Source of the DNA: Heliocidaris tuberculata
Taxonomy: Eukaryota > Echinodermata > Echinoidea > Camarodonta > Echinometridae
Length of the DNA stretch: 64,000 bases
Assembly (NCBI GenBank): GCA_025618425.1
Contig: CM046846.1
Coordinates: 33,392,038 to 33,456,037, forward strand
Direction of reading: 5' to 3'
The notes beneath the pieces were generated by a model, which saw nothing but the letters and a program-made list of their open reading frames with translations, had not been told where the DNA came from and did no database searches. Below are positions 23,629 through 36,238 of the stretch, piece by piece; the first letter of the stretch is position 1; each line of letters begins with the position of its first letter. Both the position numbers and the translations under genes were made by a program.

Positions 23629-23735
23629 ATAAGGCGAATCTTTTTATCTCCGCCTATTGTTCAGATTCGCCTTAACGTCGAATTTCTATTGTGACAAAAT
23701 AAAGCGCATTGTTAGGATTCGCCTTAAAGTAGGAA
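23629..23735. repeat. Three copies of TAAGGCGAATC, two inverted
   Basis: AAGGCGAATC at about 23632 faces GATTCGCCTTAA at about 23664, forming a hairpin, and GATTCGCCTTAAAG recurs at about 23719. It may be a remnant of a small foldback sequence. Confidence 0.6.
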
Positions 23736-23747
23736 ATGTACTTATAT

Positions 23748-23751
<4 letters not shown>

Positions 23752-23825
<74 letters not shown>
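23752..23825. repeat. (CA)n(TA)n compound microsatellite
   Basis: CA repeats (about 23752-23781) pass directly into TA repeats (to about 23825). Confidence 0.95.
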
Positions 23826-23828
<3 letters not shown>

Positions 23829-24439
23829 CATGTCAATATTGAATTACATCTGTATCTGTATCAGTATCCAAAGATGAGTCCCTTAATATCAAGTTTTTAC
23901 TGACATAAATATATCTTCAAAAAGTTTTTACATATCATTTCTTGTTTGTGTATTTTTTTTTAATCGCACACTAATCATACTGATCAAGTAGAATGTCTTT
24001 GAATATAATCAGTTTATATTCTAAGGACTCCACTGGAACAATCAACACGATCAAGCATCTTAAGCTCCAATGTAGCAACCCTGTCGAGGTATTCCTTTTA
24101 TCGATCACGTTCCTTATTCATTCAATGTATTATACTTGACGAATCAAATCCCGTCACAGAGCATTTTATTCTGCATGCTTCACTACCTAAAACATATTTT
24201 TTTAAAATATGTTATAAATACAAAATCAATGAAAAGGAAATCAAATAGTGGATAGAGATATGTACAACGAATTCGAGGAAATATTGAGCAAAATTTTTAA
24301 AAGTCCACAGGGAAGTCAAAAATTATTTTGAAATTTTCATTTTGACATCTTTTACAGCGATACAAAGGCTTATCAATTATATTTACATTTGAAATAATAT
24401 ACATCTCTCCTCCTATGAAACGCAAAAATACAAAATATA
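23826..24439. other. Non-coding, nothing recognised
   Basis: AT-rich sequence without supported features. Confidence 0.5.
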
Positions 24440-24638
24440 TTTTAGCGAAGATCCGGGGGGGGGGGGGGGTCACTTGCCCCCCGGCAGAACTCACTCTGAC
24501 ATTGAAAAAAATGCTAGAAAATTATTTACCCCCTCCCCCACCTGGCACAAGTTTTAGACCCAAACTGATGTTGCTTGTCAGATACTTTTGGGGGACTTGC
24601 CCCAGCCCCCTTGCGAAGGAATCTTGGAACTGCCACTG
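24440..24638 (-). mobile_element. Fragment with CAGTGGCA end and G/C runs
   Basis: On the minus strand it begins CAGTGGCAGTTCCAAGATTC and continues CCTTCGCAAGGGGGCTGGGG, ending beyond a poly-G/C run near 24453-24468. This resembles the G-run elements with CAGTGGCG-type ends elsewhere in the window. The plus-strand frame across it is not a gene. Confidence 0.4.
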
Positions 24639-25644
24639 TTATACATATTATATTAATGCTGCTCTGGACATGTTTTGGATAATAAAGGAGACAAATTATT
24701 GATTCGAGTCAGCTCAGCCATGCTAAATGAATAATCAGCTCACTTGGAATCAAACAGATAGAAACTAAGCCAAATACGCGTGGGTGTATTTTCAAGTGCG
24801 CCAATATAAATGTATTGACTCCCATCAAATAAATAATTTTTAGACCGAAACAATAATCCTTCAAATATCAAATTCGAAGGCCTTCCTACAAAAAATAATT
24901 CTTGAAAGGACATGCAAATTAAACCAACCCATGAAGGATAAAAGAAAAACAACTCCGGATTTCGAAATGAAGCCTACACGAATGCACTTGAGCTGAAAGA
25001 TACCAATTTTACACACGAACTCGGAGGGATCTTATCTCATGACGTCATCAAATTATGAGTGACCTTGAGCTTGACTTTGAAACTTAAGACGTCTTTCCCC
25101 CGCGTTCTTTAATTTCCATAAAGTTGAGAGCGAAACGTTATAGCAAACCAAGCGCGATAGTAGTTAAAGATTGGGGATTATGTTACCGATGCATGCTGGA
25201 AGGGAGGGGGGGGGGGGGGGGGGTGATTCAGGAGAGCTCTAGCAATAAATAAGAAAGAAAATAGCATAGGGTTTAATGTTTCTTAGTTGCATATAATTCT
25301 TAATACCTGTGAAGATTACTTATCTTTTATAGAACCTAAATGGGTTCATGGATTGTGCATGTGCATATTTGTATATTTCTGTTCATTCTTTTAAAATAAG
25401 GAAATGATTACAACAAATCTAAAATATATTCAGTTTGCAAAGGCACTGTTATTATACTTACACCGCCAACCTAATTCTTTCACGGTGTCTCGTGTATATC
25501 TCCTCTATTTTCATTGAATATTATTTTTCAACTTTTGTTTCAACTGCTTTCAAAGTTCTACAGCTTGGTTCGTGCACAACCTGCAAAATTTCTACCTGAC
25601 TGACCACATAGTATATATAATTTACAAAATCAAAATACAAAATA
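24639..25644. other. Non-coding; G-run at about 25207-25223
   Basis: Unique-looking AT-rich sequence with one long G-run. Confidence 0.5.
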
Positions 25645-25915
25645 AATCCAAAGTAGTCCTATAACGGGTAGCAATGCGACCAAGAAATCAACATGAAATC
25701 CTAAATGTTGCTGATAGACAAACCAATTCTGTATTTGATATACCGTATTTCAACTTGAATGACTACATGACTGAAGTATTGAGAAGTAGAAAATATCCAT
25801 TGGATATATCCAATGTAGGCCTACGACGGGGGTAACAATGTAACCAAGAAAACAACATAAATCAGAATGTGTCTGAAAACAAACGAATTCTATATAGTTG
25901 CCTCATTTCAACATC
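25645..25915 (+). repeat. Diverged tandem duplication, period about 163 bp
   Basis: The first unit carries CCAAAGTAGTCCTATAACGG, GCAATGCGACCAAGAAATCA and CCAATTCTGTAT. The second carries CCAATGTAGGCCTACGACGG, ACAATGTAACCAAGAAAACA and CGAATTCTATAT. Both end in a TCATTTCAAC/TATTTCAACT-like block. Confidence 0.7.
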
Positions 25916-26677
25916 GCGTTTTCCTTAACTTATGCGCTTGTGATAGAACAAAATAGGATACAATAGCATGAAGACAAAATACTTTTTACATATCATATAA
26001 TAATCATTTTACCACGGAAATTTGACAAAATGTAATTTACAAAATATAACGCAAAAATGACAGAATTTTTAATGCAGTTAAAGAGTAATGGTCCTTATAG
26101 AAAAAAGCAAAAACTAAAAACTTCCCGTTAGATTTTGGATATCTTCTCTATACCACGTGATCTATATTTCTAATTAAGAAAATACTTGTCATGTATTTTT
26201 TAAGCCTGAAGACCTATACCCAACCGGTGCCCAGGTATTGTCTTAACAGGGTCCTGTATACATGGATAAAAATAAGACAGAGCAAAAAAACAAACAAAAC
26301 GAAACAAAATAAAACAAAACGAACCACACAAGCGTTTAGAAATTGAACAAATTACAAAAAAAAAAAATACACGTGTAGCCGTTTGAACTACAAATAATGG
26401 CCCTAGTATAATTTGCTCTCATTAAAGCAGAATAATTAGAGAAACAGATTAAAAGAATGCTTTCAGGAAAGTCAAACAAAAAATAAGTTAGAAAGCGTTT
26501 CCTGCTAAAAAGATCGCTGTCTTACCTTTTGAGATAAATCGGAAACTCAGCCATGAGGTTGTGATGTCTTATCATTAAAACTTACTTATCATTAAAGCTT
26601 TTTTGTATATTTTCCAAAGAATAATACCTTTCATTTTCAAGAAGAATATTCTTTCATAACGTCACATAAATCATTTA
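25916..26677. other. Non-coding; A-rich patch near 26284-26330
   Basis: Nothing beyond AAAAC-type low-complexity sequence. Confidence 0.5.
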
Positions 26678-26705
26678 CTGTAATATTGTAATATTGTAAT
26701 ATTGT
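26678..26705 (+). repeat. Short tandem TAATATTG x3
   Basis: Three consecutive 8-bp units just before the palindrome at 26736. Confidence 0.8.
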
Positions 26706-26735
26706 ATTCAGGAATATCTGTTTGGTATAGAAACT

Positions 26736-26819
26736 TATCAAAATGTTCCTTAATGTTTATGAAAGAACAATAAAAGCTCATTGTATAAGATATGTGTGTG
26801 TATATATATATATATATAA

Positions 26820-26855
<36 letters not shown>

Positions 26856-26895
26856 TATGAGCTTTGTTTTCTTTCTTAAACATATAGGAACATTT

Positions 26896-26901
<6 letters not shown>
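26736..26901. repeat. Long inverted repeat with (AT)n centre
   Basis: Arms of about 55 bp (TATCAAAATGTTCC, ATGTTTATGAAAGAA, AAAGCTCAT and ATAAGATAT on the left, their reverse complements on the right) flank a TA array. Both arms end in TATCAAAATG. The predicted fold is a long hairpin. The minus-strand ORF across it is compositional. Confidence 0.85.
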
Positions 26902-26930
<29 letters not shown>

Positions 26931-27637
26931 ATGAAATTAAAGATAGAGAAATAATTATTAGGCTGGAACTACACCAACTGAAATGTAGTAAGCGGTGAAG
27001 ATTGAAATTCCTCACTCATTTTATGTTTTAGACGCCATCATCCAGCCTCGATGAATTAATGACTAGTGGAAATCACCACCGCGTTCGAAATGTCAACGTC
27101 CAGCCGCATAAGGCATCAAACGGGGTCTGGCACACGAGTCTAACTCGTTGTAAAAATACCCCGGGAGGACGAAGGGTGCATTGACGTCACCGGTGAAGAT
27201 TTCCCTCTTGCTTCTAAACTTTGAAGAAGAAAGAGAAGAGTAAAACGGACAGGGATGCCATCCAGAGAGAAAGAGATAGATAGATTGAGAGAAAAAGAGA
27301 GAGGAATGAGAGAGAGGGTATTCGTCGCCATGGTAACTGATCAGTCATAATATCTTGAGACGACTGCATAAGATGGTTGTGGAGGTTGAAGTTGTTCAAA
27401 CCGTACCCATTATACTTGCATCGCTTCCTATGTCATGTACCCTGAGTAAGAGGACAGGTACTCATCAGCAAAAGACAAAAATAATTTAACAAATTTTTAG
27501 AGCTAAAAGTAAGTTGTTTTCACATTAAATGAAAACTTGTTAACGCGTAAACTATTTGGTGTAAACAAAAATATGTCCATGCTCATGACTAGATTTAAAA
27601 ATTAAGACTCATTAATAGCTTTGTATGATATTTGTAT

Positions 27638-27681
<44 letters not shown>

Positions 27682-29049
27682 TATATGTGTATCTTACAAT
27701 GTCAGTATAATGTTTTATTCAGTCATTTTATTGCTGTCGACATGATTATTTCCATTTATTCAAGCAAGCTTCATTATGCTAATTTGGCCATCGTGGTTTC
27801 CATATTTAATTTATTAGGAATTTAAAAAATAGAGAATGACATAGACGGGGAGGGCGGGGGCACAAGAAGTAGTGTGTGAGTGTGTGAGGGAGAGAGAGAG
27901 AGAGGGAGGGAGGGAGGGGGGGGGGGATAACTGGGGACTCGTAATGGAAGCTAAACCGTTCGTGCTATCCATTAACGGTCTAAAGAAGACTTGCAATGGC
28001 TGTTAAAAGGCATTATTCTCATTATCATAATCCGTGTACTAAAACACCTCATAACCAAACACTTATGATATGAACAACAAGAATCACTTGGTACGGCCAT
28101 ATACTTATTCAGCACTCTGATACCATGGTTCTGATAAAACATTAAACGAATACTTCAAAAATTCAAGTAATCAGTACCGAAAGCTTTCCAAATCGACTGA
28201 ACAATATATAATATTGAATCATCCACAATTTGTTCACTTTTAACACGTTATAGTGCATGTCATTCGATGGCATCTTTCTTTTCAGTAACTTTATTTTTTT
28301 ATCATGAAAATTATTTCTTATTTCGAGCCGTATCGCATTATAGTACATTCAGGGAAGACTTTGGATGACAAAGCCAGAAATCTGCGTGAATTAGATATAA
28401 AATGTGAAATCTGGTGCAATTCTAGTTGATATGAAGTGAGGTTTGGCATTTTCTTTCATGAGAAGCCACATCATTGAACCTACCCCACTTTGACAGTGCC
28501 TACCATGGATTATTCACTGCAATTAAGAAGCTCATGGCCGATTCGAATACAAATTTAAGGACAATTGACAAATTTACTCCGATGTGGAATAAACCGTAGA
28601 GCAGAAGCATATGTGCAATACTAAAAAAGATGTATACAATTAGGTCCCCTTACTGCGTGTGTATTGAGAGGGTGTAAAAAAAAAAAAAAAAGAGAGAGGG
28701 TGCGTGTGTGTGGGTGTGTATGTGTGTGTGTGTTGAAAGGGAGAGAAGCATTATCACAATGTCGTCTTTCTAGATAGATTTGATTAATGGATGTCGGGGT
28801 ACTGATAGGACATCAACTAACCAAAGAATGAACAAACGAGCCAACATCATTATGACCTTGGTAGGGTAGAGGTGAATTTGTGCTGCTTATACAATTAAAA
28901 AAAATATAGCGAGAAAATATAATGAGAAAATATTAAGTGGCGAGATTGAATTTTAAAACCCCTTTACGCTACTTTTCACACTGTAATCAAGCATGAAAAC
29001 CCTTTACACATCTGGAAGAGGGGCATGACACGAAGATGTTCATTTTCTT
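26902..29049. other. Non-coding; several simple repeats
   Basis: Contains TA runs at about 26898-26928 and 27641-27679, purine-rich stretches at 27264-27318 and 27887-27926 (the latter ending in a G-run) and a GT-rich patch at 28690-28732. No gene is supported. Confidence 0.5.
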
Positions 29050-29315
29050 ATGAATTGACTACATATTGGTGAGGATAACAAACAGTGAAAAGCCCACGAC
29101 ACAGATATGAGTACATGGGACTACACAAACACGTGGCATCAGACTTTAGTCCAAATATTTGATATATCTCGAGTGATATTTGGAATATGAAAGCAGTTCA
29201 AGAGTAATTCTGATGATTAACATTGCTACTATGATATTCTTCCACAAAAAATAAAGTGATAAAGCTCACAAAATTTGTTTTACCCTTACAGAAATAAATC
29301 CTGTCTCTTTAATCA
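29050..29315 (-). mobile_element. Dispersed repeat family A, copy 3
   Basis: Landmarks in the order of the reverse strand: GTACATGGGACTACACAAAC, GTGGCATCAGA, ATATTTGGAATATGA, AGCAGTTCAAGAGTAATTCT, AAAGCTCACAAA, and CTGTCTCTTTAA at the TTAA end. It is diverged but collinear with the other copies. Confidence 0.65.
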
Positions 29316-29379
29316 TGTATAATATTGTGATGTACGTACTTTCCAAAAGCCATTTCTTGAAATTCATGAATAGTTTGAA

Positions 29380-29440
29380 TGAATGAATGAATAAATGAAT
29401 AAATGAATAAATGAATGAATGAATGAATGAACGAATGGAT
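29380..29440 (+). repeat. (TGAA)n microsatellite
   Basis: TGAATGAATGAATGAATAAA-type repeats. A short CTGAAAATAAA triplication follows at about 29560-29590. Confidence 0.9.
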
Positions 29441-29650
29441 GAAAGAACACTCTTATCAAGTGGACTTGCTCGACAAGGCCAAATCAGTCTTCAATTAAGG
29501 TTCTCCTCTTTCATTATGCTAGTTGATAATCAGATCTATTTTCTAAAATGAATGTTAATATGAAAATAAACTGAAAATAAACTGAAAATAAAATTAATAT
29601 TGCTGTACAACTCAGCTTACCTCAGAAGTTTAAAAATTCACCCTGCAAAC

Positions 29651-30210
29651 CAGGGCGGCGATTATTTTTTTGTTGTTGTCACGGTCGGGGGGGGGGGGTT
29701 GTGACGGTAACCCCCCCCCCCAAAAAAAAAAAAAGAGGGAGAAAATTTGCTGCAGTTTGGAACAGCCTTTTACAGCACAGGCAAATCAAAGCGCTAAATC
29801 ACTATTCACAGAAACACACACACACAAATACGTTTTTCTTATTTTCGGGAGGGGGGGGGGGGGGTGGGAACAACCCCTAGAATATTTCCAGGGAGGCCGG
29901 CGTCCCCTCAATTGCTGACCCTGCGGGAGTTGACATTGTCTATTGTAAAACACAAGGGAATCTCGGCTTAAATGATACCTACAGTTCAGAGATCTTCTGC
30001 AATATTTTAAAGTTTTAAGTACTAGTATGCGAGGAAGCGTAGAGAAAATTTTCATTTTAAATTTAAATTGAATAGCGAAACTTTGCATTTTAGAGCACTT
30101 AAGAACCGGGAGTTGCTAAACTATTTGCTATACATTTCCTTTTTTTTTAGTCTTCAAAACTTCCGGTGGGGGATGTGTTCCCCGCTCCCCGGATCACACC
30201 GCCCCTACTG
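29651..30210. mobile_element. Element with CAGGGCGG/CAGTAGGGGCGG ends and several G/C-runs
   Basis: The left end is CAGGGCGGCGATTATTTTTT and the right end the inverse of CAGTAGGGGCGGTGTGATCC. Inside are a G-run near 29686, a C-run and A-run near 29710-29733, a G-run near 29851, and GGGGAGCGGGGA on the minus strand. The layout matches the other CAGTGGCG-type elements. The overlapping ORFs inside are not genes. Confidence 0.45.
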
Positions 30211-30506
30211 CAAACATTCTAATAAAAAATAAGTAAACTGCAAATGTACTTGATGATGAAGGATAAGAATTCACAATCGAGGACATTGCCTTGATCTATA
30301 CCATCTATCGTAACTCTGATTACCTCACTTCCCCCTACAACTGGCTGTTTGCTTGTGCTTATCCTGTATTCAGTGAGTTAAACAGGGTTTTTATCAACCA
30401 GCTTTTCTAGCCCTTATAATTCTTTTACTTTAATTCGACCTTCATCTATTATTGTTCTGGCGAACAGAATATCTGACGCATGTTTAATGCAAATCCTAAA
30501 GAACAC

Positions 30507-30548
<42 letters not shown>

Positions 30549-31457
30549 GCGCACCATCCACCCTCTCACACACAAACCCCACCATGCCTGTAGTGCGTAG
30601 ACATACGTATCGAGGCACAGTGATGGTGAGGGTGGATTTGAAATGCAACTGTGCATTTCAGTAGGCATTAAACGCGTCACGCAAATGCGAACAAAGTATG
30701 TGACCCGTACAACAGATTGTCATGCTTCAGTAAAGGGTTGGTGACTGTTAAAGTGTTTGTGTGTATGTTTATCTTATTATCGTCACAATTAGCCACATAC
30801 TTGTAGATGATCTCGATTTCTAGTGATGACGAAAAAAAAATAGATACACAGAATAAAACATTTTTTTAAATGAATGTGAAAATTACAAATATAAGAGTAT
30901 TATTCTAAACAATCTATGAATAACCTTGAATATGTACTTCGCGACAGAAGCAATAAAATATTACGACTGGGAGCTAATCTTACAATGATGGCATTTACCG
31001 CAGAAGGAATTTATTCTTTATACAAGATCTCACTTCCATTCCATGTGTTTATATGTAAACTAAATAAAGCATATCTAAAAACATATATTAAAAAAAATAT
31101 TAGTAAAAACTGCTACACTGGCTATGTAATTGATTTTTTTTTAGAAAAAAGGGCACTATATAAACCAACAGTTATCGTTATTGCTATCATAATGAATAAA
31201 GTGAAAATAATGTATAATATGAGGAACATCAGAAATATTCCTAACTCCAGATTTAAAAAAACGCTCAAAGAAATAAAACACAGAGATCCTTTTTTTTATA
31301 ATAAATATCAAGTGGAAAAGTGCATCCTCACAGATGGAAAAATTAGTGCAATATGTGTTTGTGTGTTTGTGTGTTTGCGTGTCATAAATGAAAGAATCAA
31401 GACACAAGACGGCCCGTCATGTTTAGCAGTTGCAGCACACTCCTAACAATAGTAACA
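30211..31457. other. Non-coding; (CA)n and one long unexplained ORF
   Basis: A (CA)n array lies at about 30504-30546. At 30916-31446 (+) a 176-codon frame (MNNLEYVLRDRSNKILRLG and on) is longer than expected by chance in AT-rich DNA, but it has lysine/isoleucine-biased composition, ends in a GTGTTT microsatellite and resembles nothing I know. It has no visible splice context. Confidence 0.4.
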
Positions 31458-31610
31458 TACAACCCTGGAAAATATTATTAGACCAGCTCCTTTTAAAGGC
31501 CTTCATGGCAAGAGTTGGCTATATCAGTAATTGAATTTTCAGAATGGTTTCTACTAGCTTACTCATAATGAGTGGATGACTACTCCCCAAAACGATTAGC
31601 TCGTGCCATA

Positions 31611-31845
31611 ACTAACCCCTCGGACATTTACCGCCAGGGTAATTACCCCTAGGACAATTAACCCCGGACAATTATCACTTAAAGGACAATTACATCTTAG
31701 GGCACCCCAACGGATAGATCGTTCAGAACAATTAACAGAATGTAAATATTCTAGAGGCTAACTGTCCTCGGGGATATTCTCCAGGGGTAGGAGTTTTGGA
31801 AAAAATGTCCTGACAGAAGTGGTCTTGGGGTAATTGTCCAGGAGG
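31611..31845. repeat. Foldback arrays of a GGACAATTACCCC-like motif
   Basis: GGTAATTACCCCTAGGACAA and then TTAACCCCGGACAATTATCA, GGACAATTACATC run in one direction (31633-31700). From about 31757 the inverse appears (AACTGTCCTCGGGG, CTCCAGGGGTAGG, CTTGGGGTAATTGTCCAGG). More inverse copies occur at 32630-32695 (AGTGTCCTGGGTTAAAAGTC, GGAGTAATTGTCCTAG). The unit is degenerate, about 15-20 bp. Confidence 0.7.
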
Positions 31846-32047
31846 TATGCCTTACTGTCTGGAAGAACCATGTTCACTCCTCTGGAGGCAGTTTGTTCAG
31901 CTCTTGGTGGAACTTGCTACATTTGATGATAGCAGTCATGCCTTGCGGCATGCTGTCCACAAGGTTTTGCATTTTTTCCTCCCCACAGCAGCTCATTCAT
32001 GCTGCAAGAATGTTTTCTTGATTCATAAAAATAATTTTCTAGTACCT

Positions 32048-32462
32048 TTAACCCTTTCAGGACAGGAATTATTTGAGGGCTAAATTGATCACATTTTGTT
32101 CTTCAAATTGGCAACAATAATAGTTTTCTTTTAATGCTACATGGTTCTAATGAGATGTAATGTGTTTGAAACAATATACATGGTTAGGAACTTTGGCGAA
32201 AGTTGAAAAAATTGCCTATTTCGATAAAAAAACAATGATATTGAACCTCTCAGTATGTTGCCAATTTAAGGATTTTAAAGCTCATTTTCCTTTTTGAAAT
32301 TCCTGGTGTCAAATGCAATACGGTTATTCAACAAAAATGGACACATTATGTGCAGAAAATTTTGCTCTTTCTACTCATGCATCTGGTATATTTTTTAGAA
32401 CTCTGAGTCAAAAGTTATTGAGCCAAACCACAAAATGTGGTCAATTGTCTTGAAAGGGTTAA
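32048..32462. mobile_element. TTAA-flanked MITE, piggyBac-like
   Basis: TTAA at both borders encloses 407 bp whose ends are CCCTTTCAGGACAGGAATT and the inverse of CCCTTTCAAGACAATTGACC. A TTAA target and CCC-starting inverted ends are the hallmark of piggyBac-type elements. This copy encodes no transposase. It is nested in the 31458-32817 element and so is younger than it. Confidence 0.85.
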
Positions 32463-32817
32463 ACACAAAATGGTCTCAGTGGAATAATTAGTAGGCCATG
32501 GTGCTCAGACCAAGAGAAGTAACACTTTCAATTCATCCTCTCAGACATTTATAGTCTATTAGGTGGTCCAAATACTCTTTCTCATAGGAAAAAAAGGGGT
32601 GTGGTTATTGTCTGGGGAAATTTGTTCAGGCTGTAGTCGTCATACTGGTAAGTGTCCTGGGTTAAAAGTCATAGGAGTAATTGTCCTAGTTAGTAGTACT
32701 CCATTAATTATGAATTAGCTGTTGATAATCATTTTCCTACTTCCATAGACAATGGACTAAACACTTCTCATATACCCCCAAATGGAGGTGGTCTAATAAT
32801 TTTTTTCCAGGGCTGTA

Positions 32818-33829
32818 TATAAGATTTTAATATATACTGCATTATAATTTCAATCACCGCTTTATTCCTCAGGAAATTAGAAAGATATGGTTTAAGTCAA
32901 ACCAGAATTCCATTCTGAGTGCACGAGGTTGTTTATTCAACTCGGGGCAAGGAGTGGTGCGCGAGGGAAGTGTTTGTATATTTCCGTTGTTCTGGTCCGT
33001 CCCCTAAAGCTTCGCCATTTTGTCTGCTAAATTTCGAAGACAAAATAAGTCTCTTTTTTTTTTTAAAATAAAGGATGTGCTGAGTTCTTGTTATGGTAAA
33101 AGGTAAATTGCACGATATTTTATCCTTTGATACTACCATAGTGGCTGAACGTGGTAGCACGATTATAAAGGTTGACTCTTGAATTCCTCTCATACATGTA
33201 CTTCAAAAATAACTAGAAACAATCTGTCTCTTTGGCTACACATCTATGTATCTTCTTGCCTTCTATACATACTTTTTTGTTTTAATTTGTGAAATCCAGA
33301 AAGATTGTTACACGATAATAATGACATGACCACAAACCACGCTCAGGACAGACAAAACGCACACTAACTAACAAGTTTCAGAATCAATTATTAAAGACAT
33401 TGAAAAAAAAAATGGAAAGAAGAGGAATAACTCTCATCGTAGAATAAATAACACTCTAATTCAAAAGGCCGTTCCCTACACTATAGTTGATCAGAATGAT
33501 AATCAATAAATGGGTCCCACTCTTTGCTTCCGTCGCATTTTGTTTTCATTGTGTTTTTCCTCGAGCATCAACGATTGTTTTCATCAACACTATTTTCAGT
33601 TAGAGGAATTAATTATCCACAGTCAGGCATGAACTGGGTAAATTCTGTAGGTCGATATTTTACCGACTAAAGCAATTTTGCGACATTGTCATGATTGTGA
33701 TCAGCAAAAAAAAAAAAAAAAAAAAAGAATTAAAAAAAAAGGGATCCCAATTAATATCTCGGTCAGAGAAAGAGATAGCTATCACTACCCAATAAACTAT
33801 TATTCTAATTGATTTAACGTCAATATAAA
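32818..33829. other. Non-coding; A-run
   Basis: A-runs at about 33705-33726 and 33732-33740. Otherwise nothing. Confidence 0.5.
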
Positions 33830-33956
33830 TAGTGGTAGTACTTCTACTTCATATCGTCAAGAATTGGTAGTACATGTACTTCTACTTCATATCGTCAAGA
33901 ATTGGTAGTACTTCTATTTCATATCGTTAAGAATTGGTATTTCATATCGTCAAGAT
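33830..33956 (+). repeat. Minisatellite, period about 35-41 bp
   Basis: The unit contains GGTAGTACTTCTACTTCATA and TCGTCAAGAATT. There are about three and a half units; one carries an extra ACATGT insertion and the last is shortened. Confidence 0.9.
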
Positions 33957-36238
33957 GAAATTGCATTACCGATATTTCTTAAAGGATCCTTACCTTTTGG
34001 AATGATAAATTAATAAATGAATCTAAAGTCATGGTAAGGATGGTAAGAAATACTATTAAGGAACACCTCTGAAATTATACTCTTCTAGCAATGATGGTAA
34101 TTATCTTGTTTTTCATACCACTTAAAATAAATTTGGATTCATTTATCATATTTTTTTTAAAACGTAAAGTGGTGATTTCAAGAAATGGCAATACTGACAA
34201 TTGTCTAAGAAATTTTTGCTGAGCGTTAAGAAATAGAACTGCTATTGAAGATGAACATTCAACATCCTTTGTTAAAAATACTTATACTTTTTCTCATCAG
34301 TAATATTGTTCTTACAATTAAGACAAATCAACAAATGGTTCAATATTTTCATGACCTAATGTAAAATAGTATATTTAAGTCTTAGAAATCGACGGCATGA
34401 GTCCTTTTTATTTTTTCTGAATTGAAAAGTGTTTCAAAATCACGCCAGAATTTGAGAGGGCAAGGTCGATATTTGACGATAATACAACATGTTACTGAGT
34501 GGCGGGAATCGCCATAATTGGCTAACGATTATTATCAGTGACGATGATATCGATCCTTTCAGAGCCTGTCGTGTGCACGGTTGGCATGGACAAAAAAAGG
34601 GGAATTTTTGGTTCGTATGTTTTTATTCGTTGAATATCTTGATATTTCATAATGATTTCAATGTTAGTCATATTTTTTATTGAATGTAAACTGATGAGTC
34701 AGCAAAATTACAAAAATTAGAGACGAACGTGTGAATGACGTAAAAACTTCCAGAAATAGACGTAAACCATTTTGAATTTGTTACATTTTGTATGCATTGC
34801 TGCGTACTATTTATTCATATTCTGATTTTAGTGATAAATGATCATCACATCACTTAGCCAATATGAATAAGGTTTACGACGATTTCATGATTAATAAACT
34901 CAAGCATCTCTTTTTTTCATCTTTACCCTTAAAGCCCATTGCCTTGTATCTTTTCTTACATCTATGCAGTATGGACAATGCAAAAGTACTAGATCGCGCA
35001 TGTACGTAAACTGCAAGCACCCTGTATATAGGCGAGTAACGCACCCCTTCCGGTGAATAGTAGTTTTTAAAGCGCGTCTATAAATAGACGTAATCATAAT
35101 ATTGACATTTCGAGATCGAGTCGAAATCGCTTTAATGCATGCAGATAGAGAAAGATGCAAGGAGAACGGGAGACAGATGTAGAAAGAGAGAGATGGAGAA
35201 GAAGAAGATGCGATCTTGTCCTTGTCTTCAATATCCACTCCTTATTATGCGCAAGGGATGTGCAAGTCTTTGTCTCGTTTCGCAACCCCCCCCCCCCCAT
35301 TTCTCTTTTCTCTTTCTCTTTCTTGCTCTTTTATTTGGATTCCTTTTCTCTTCCTCTATTTACCTGCTTTTCTCGCGCTATTTACCTCTTTATGCTTCTT
35401 GTGACGCAGGAATTTACGTAGAGAGCGAGATTATGAACGTAGATCATGCATAAGTAAAAATGCTTAGAATACTCGTTTTTAGTTTCCTTGTAATATATAT
35501 CATCTTAATAAATCCATACAGGCTCCGTTATGTAGTATTTCAATAGAAACAGAAGTTTGAAAAGTGTAAGAACAGATGAAAAATTCACCCGTGATATATT
35601 TTGAACAAATCTATATTCCATCATAATATTATATAATTTCTGTTGTTGTTGTTTTGTCTTCTCTATATCATTATTTGAAATCAAACACATGAGAGAGTTG
35701 TTAAAATATGGCTCTCTTTCTCTTCCCCTCACGTTAGGAGCTGAATTTTTCTACCCTTCGTTTGCAATACAACTTAATGGTTTCAATTTGAAATCTTAAG
35801 GTAATTATTCTCTATCTGATAATTACAAGGATTTCTTTGTTAATAATGCGTGCGTAACCATCATTGGAAAATAGTGTTTTTTGTTAAATGGCTTTTCATT
35901 GCAGGTTTGATTTCAAAATATTCAAGGAAGGATTACATTGTTTTGATAACACATAAAACACATAAAACAACCATTCAAATTAGATAAAGGATACTGATTT
36001 GAGTTGTATACAACACAAAACATACGAGAAAGAACACAGCTGAGAACACACTTACAATGTCAGATGAACACTTTCATAGTGGTGACAACTGATTAAAAAA
36101 GTGTTCACACTTTAAATTGTTTTCATACTGTGATCATCTAGAGTATTACAGTGTGTATAAACCGTAATTATGATAGCGTAGACGTATGGTTGATTCGGAA
36201 CATTCTGCGTTTGTAAACTATGCGAAAACAGTTCAGAG
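33957..36238. other. Non-coding, few features
   Basis: A C-run lies near 35287-35299, followed by a T/C-rich tract, and a purine-rich patch at 35143-35210 explains the open frames around it. Nothing else is supported. Confidence 0.5.

Larger units (their letters stand above)
31458..32817. mobile_element. 1.36-kb TA-flanked DNA transposon with nested sequences
   Basis: TA at 31458-31459 and 32816-32817 flank inverted ends: CAACCCTGGAAAATATTATT and AGACCAGCTCC on the left, the inverse of CAGCCCTGGAAAAAAATTAT and TAGACCACCTCC on the right. A TA target and such ends fit a non-autonomous Tc1/mariner-type element (class by inference). No DDE transposase frame is visible. The interior holds GGACAATTACC-type foldback arrays and a TTAA-flanked insertion at 32048-32462. 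Confidence 0.8.

Noticed and set aside
31847..32083. 78-codon ORF with a codon-like look (LLVELATFDDSSHALRHAV)
   Set aside because: It crosses from foldback motif sequence into the border of the TTAA element, so it cannot be an intact exon. A fragment of an old transposon protein remains possible but unsupported.
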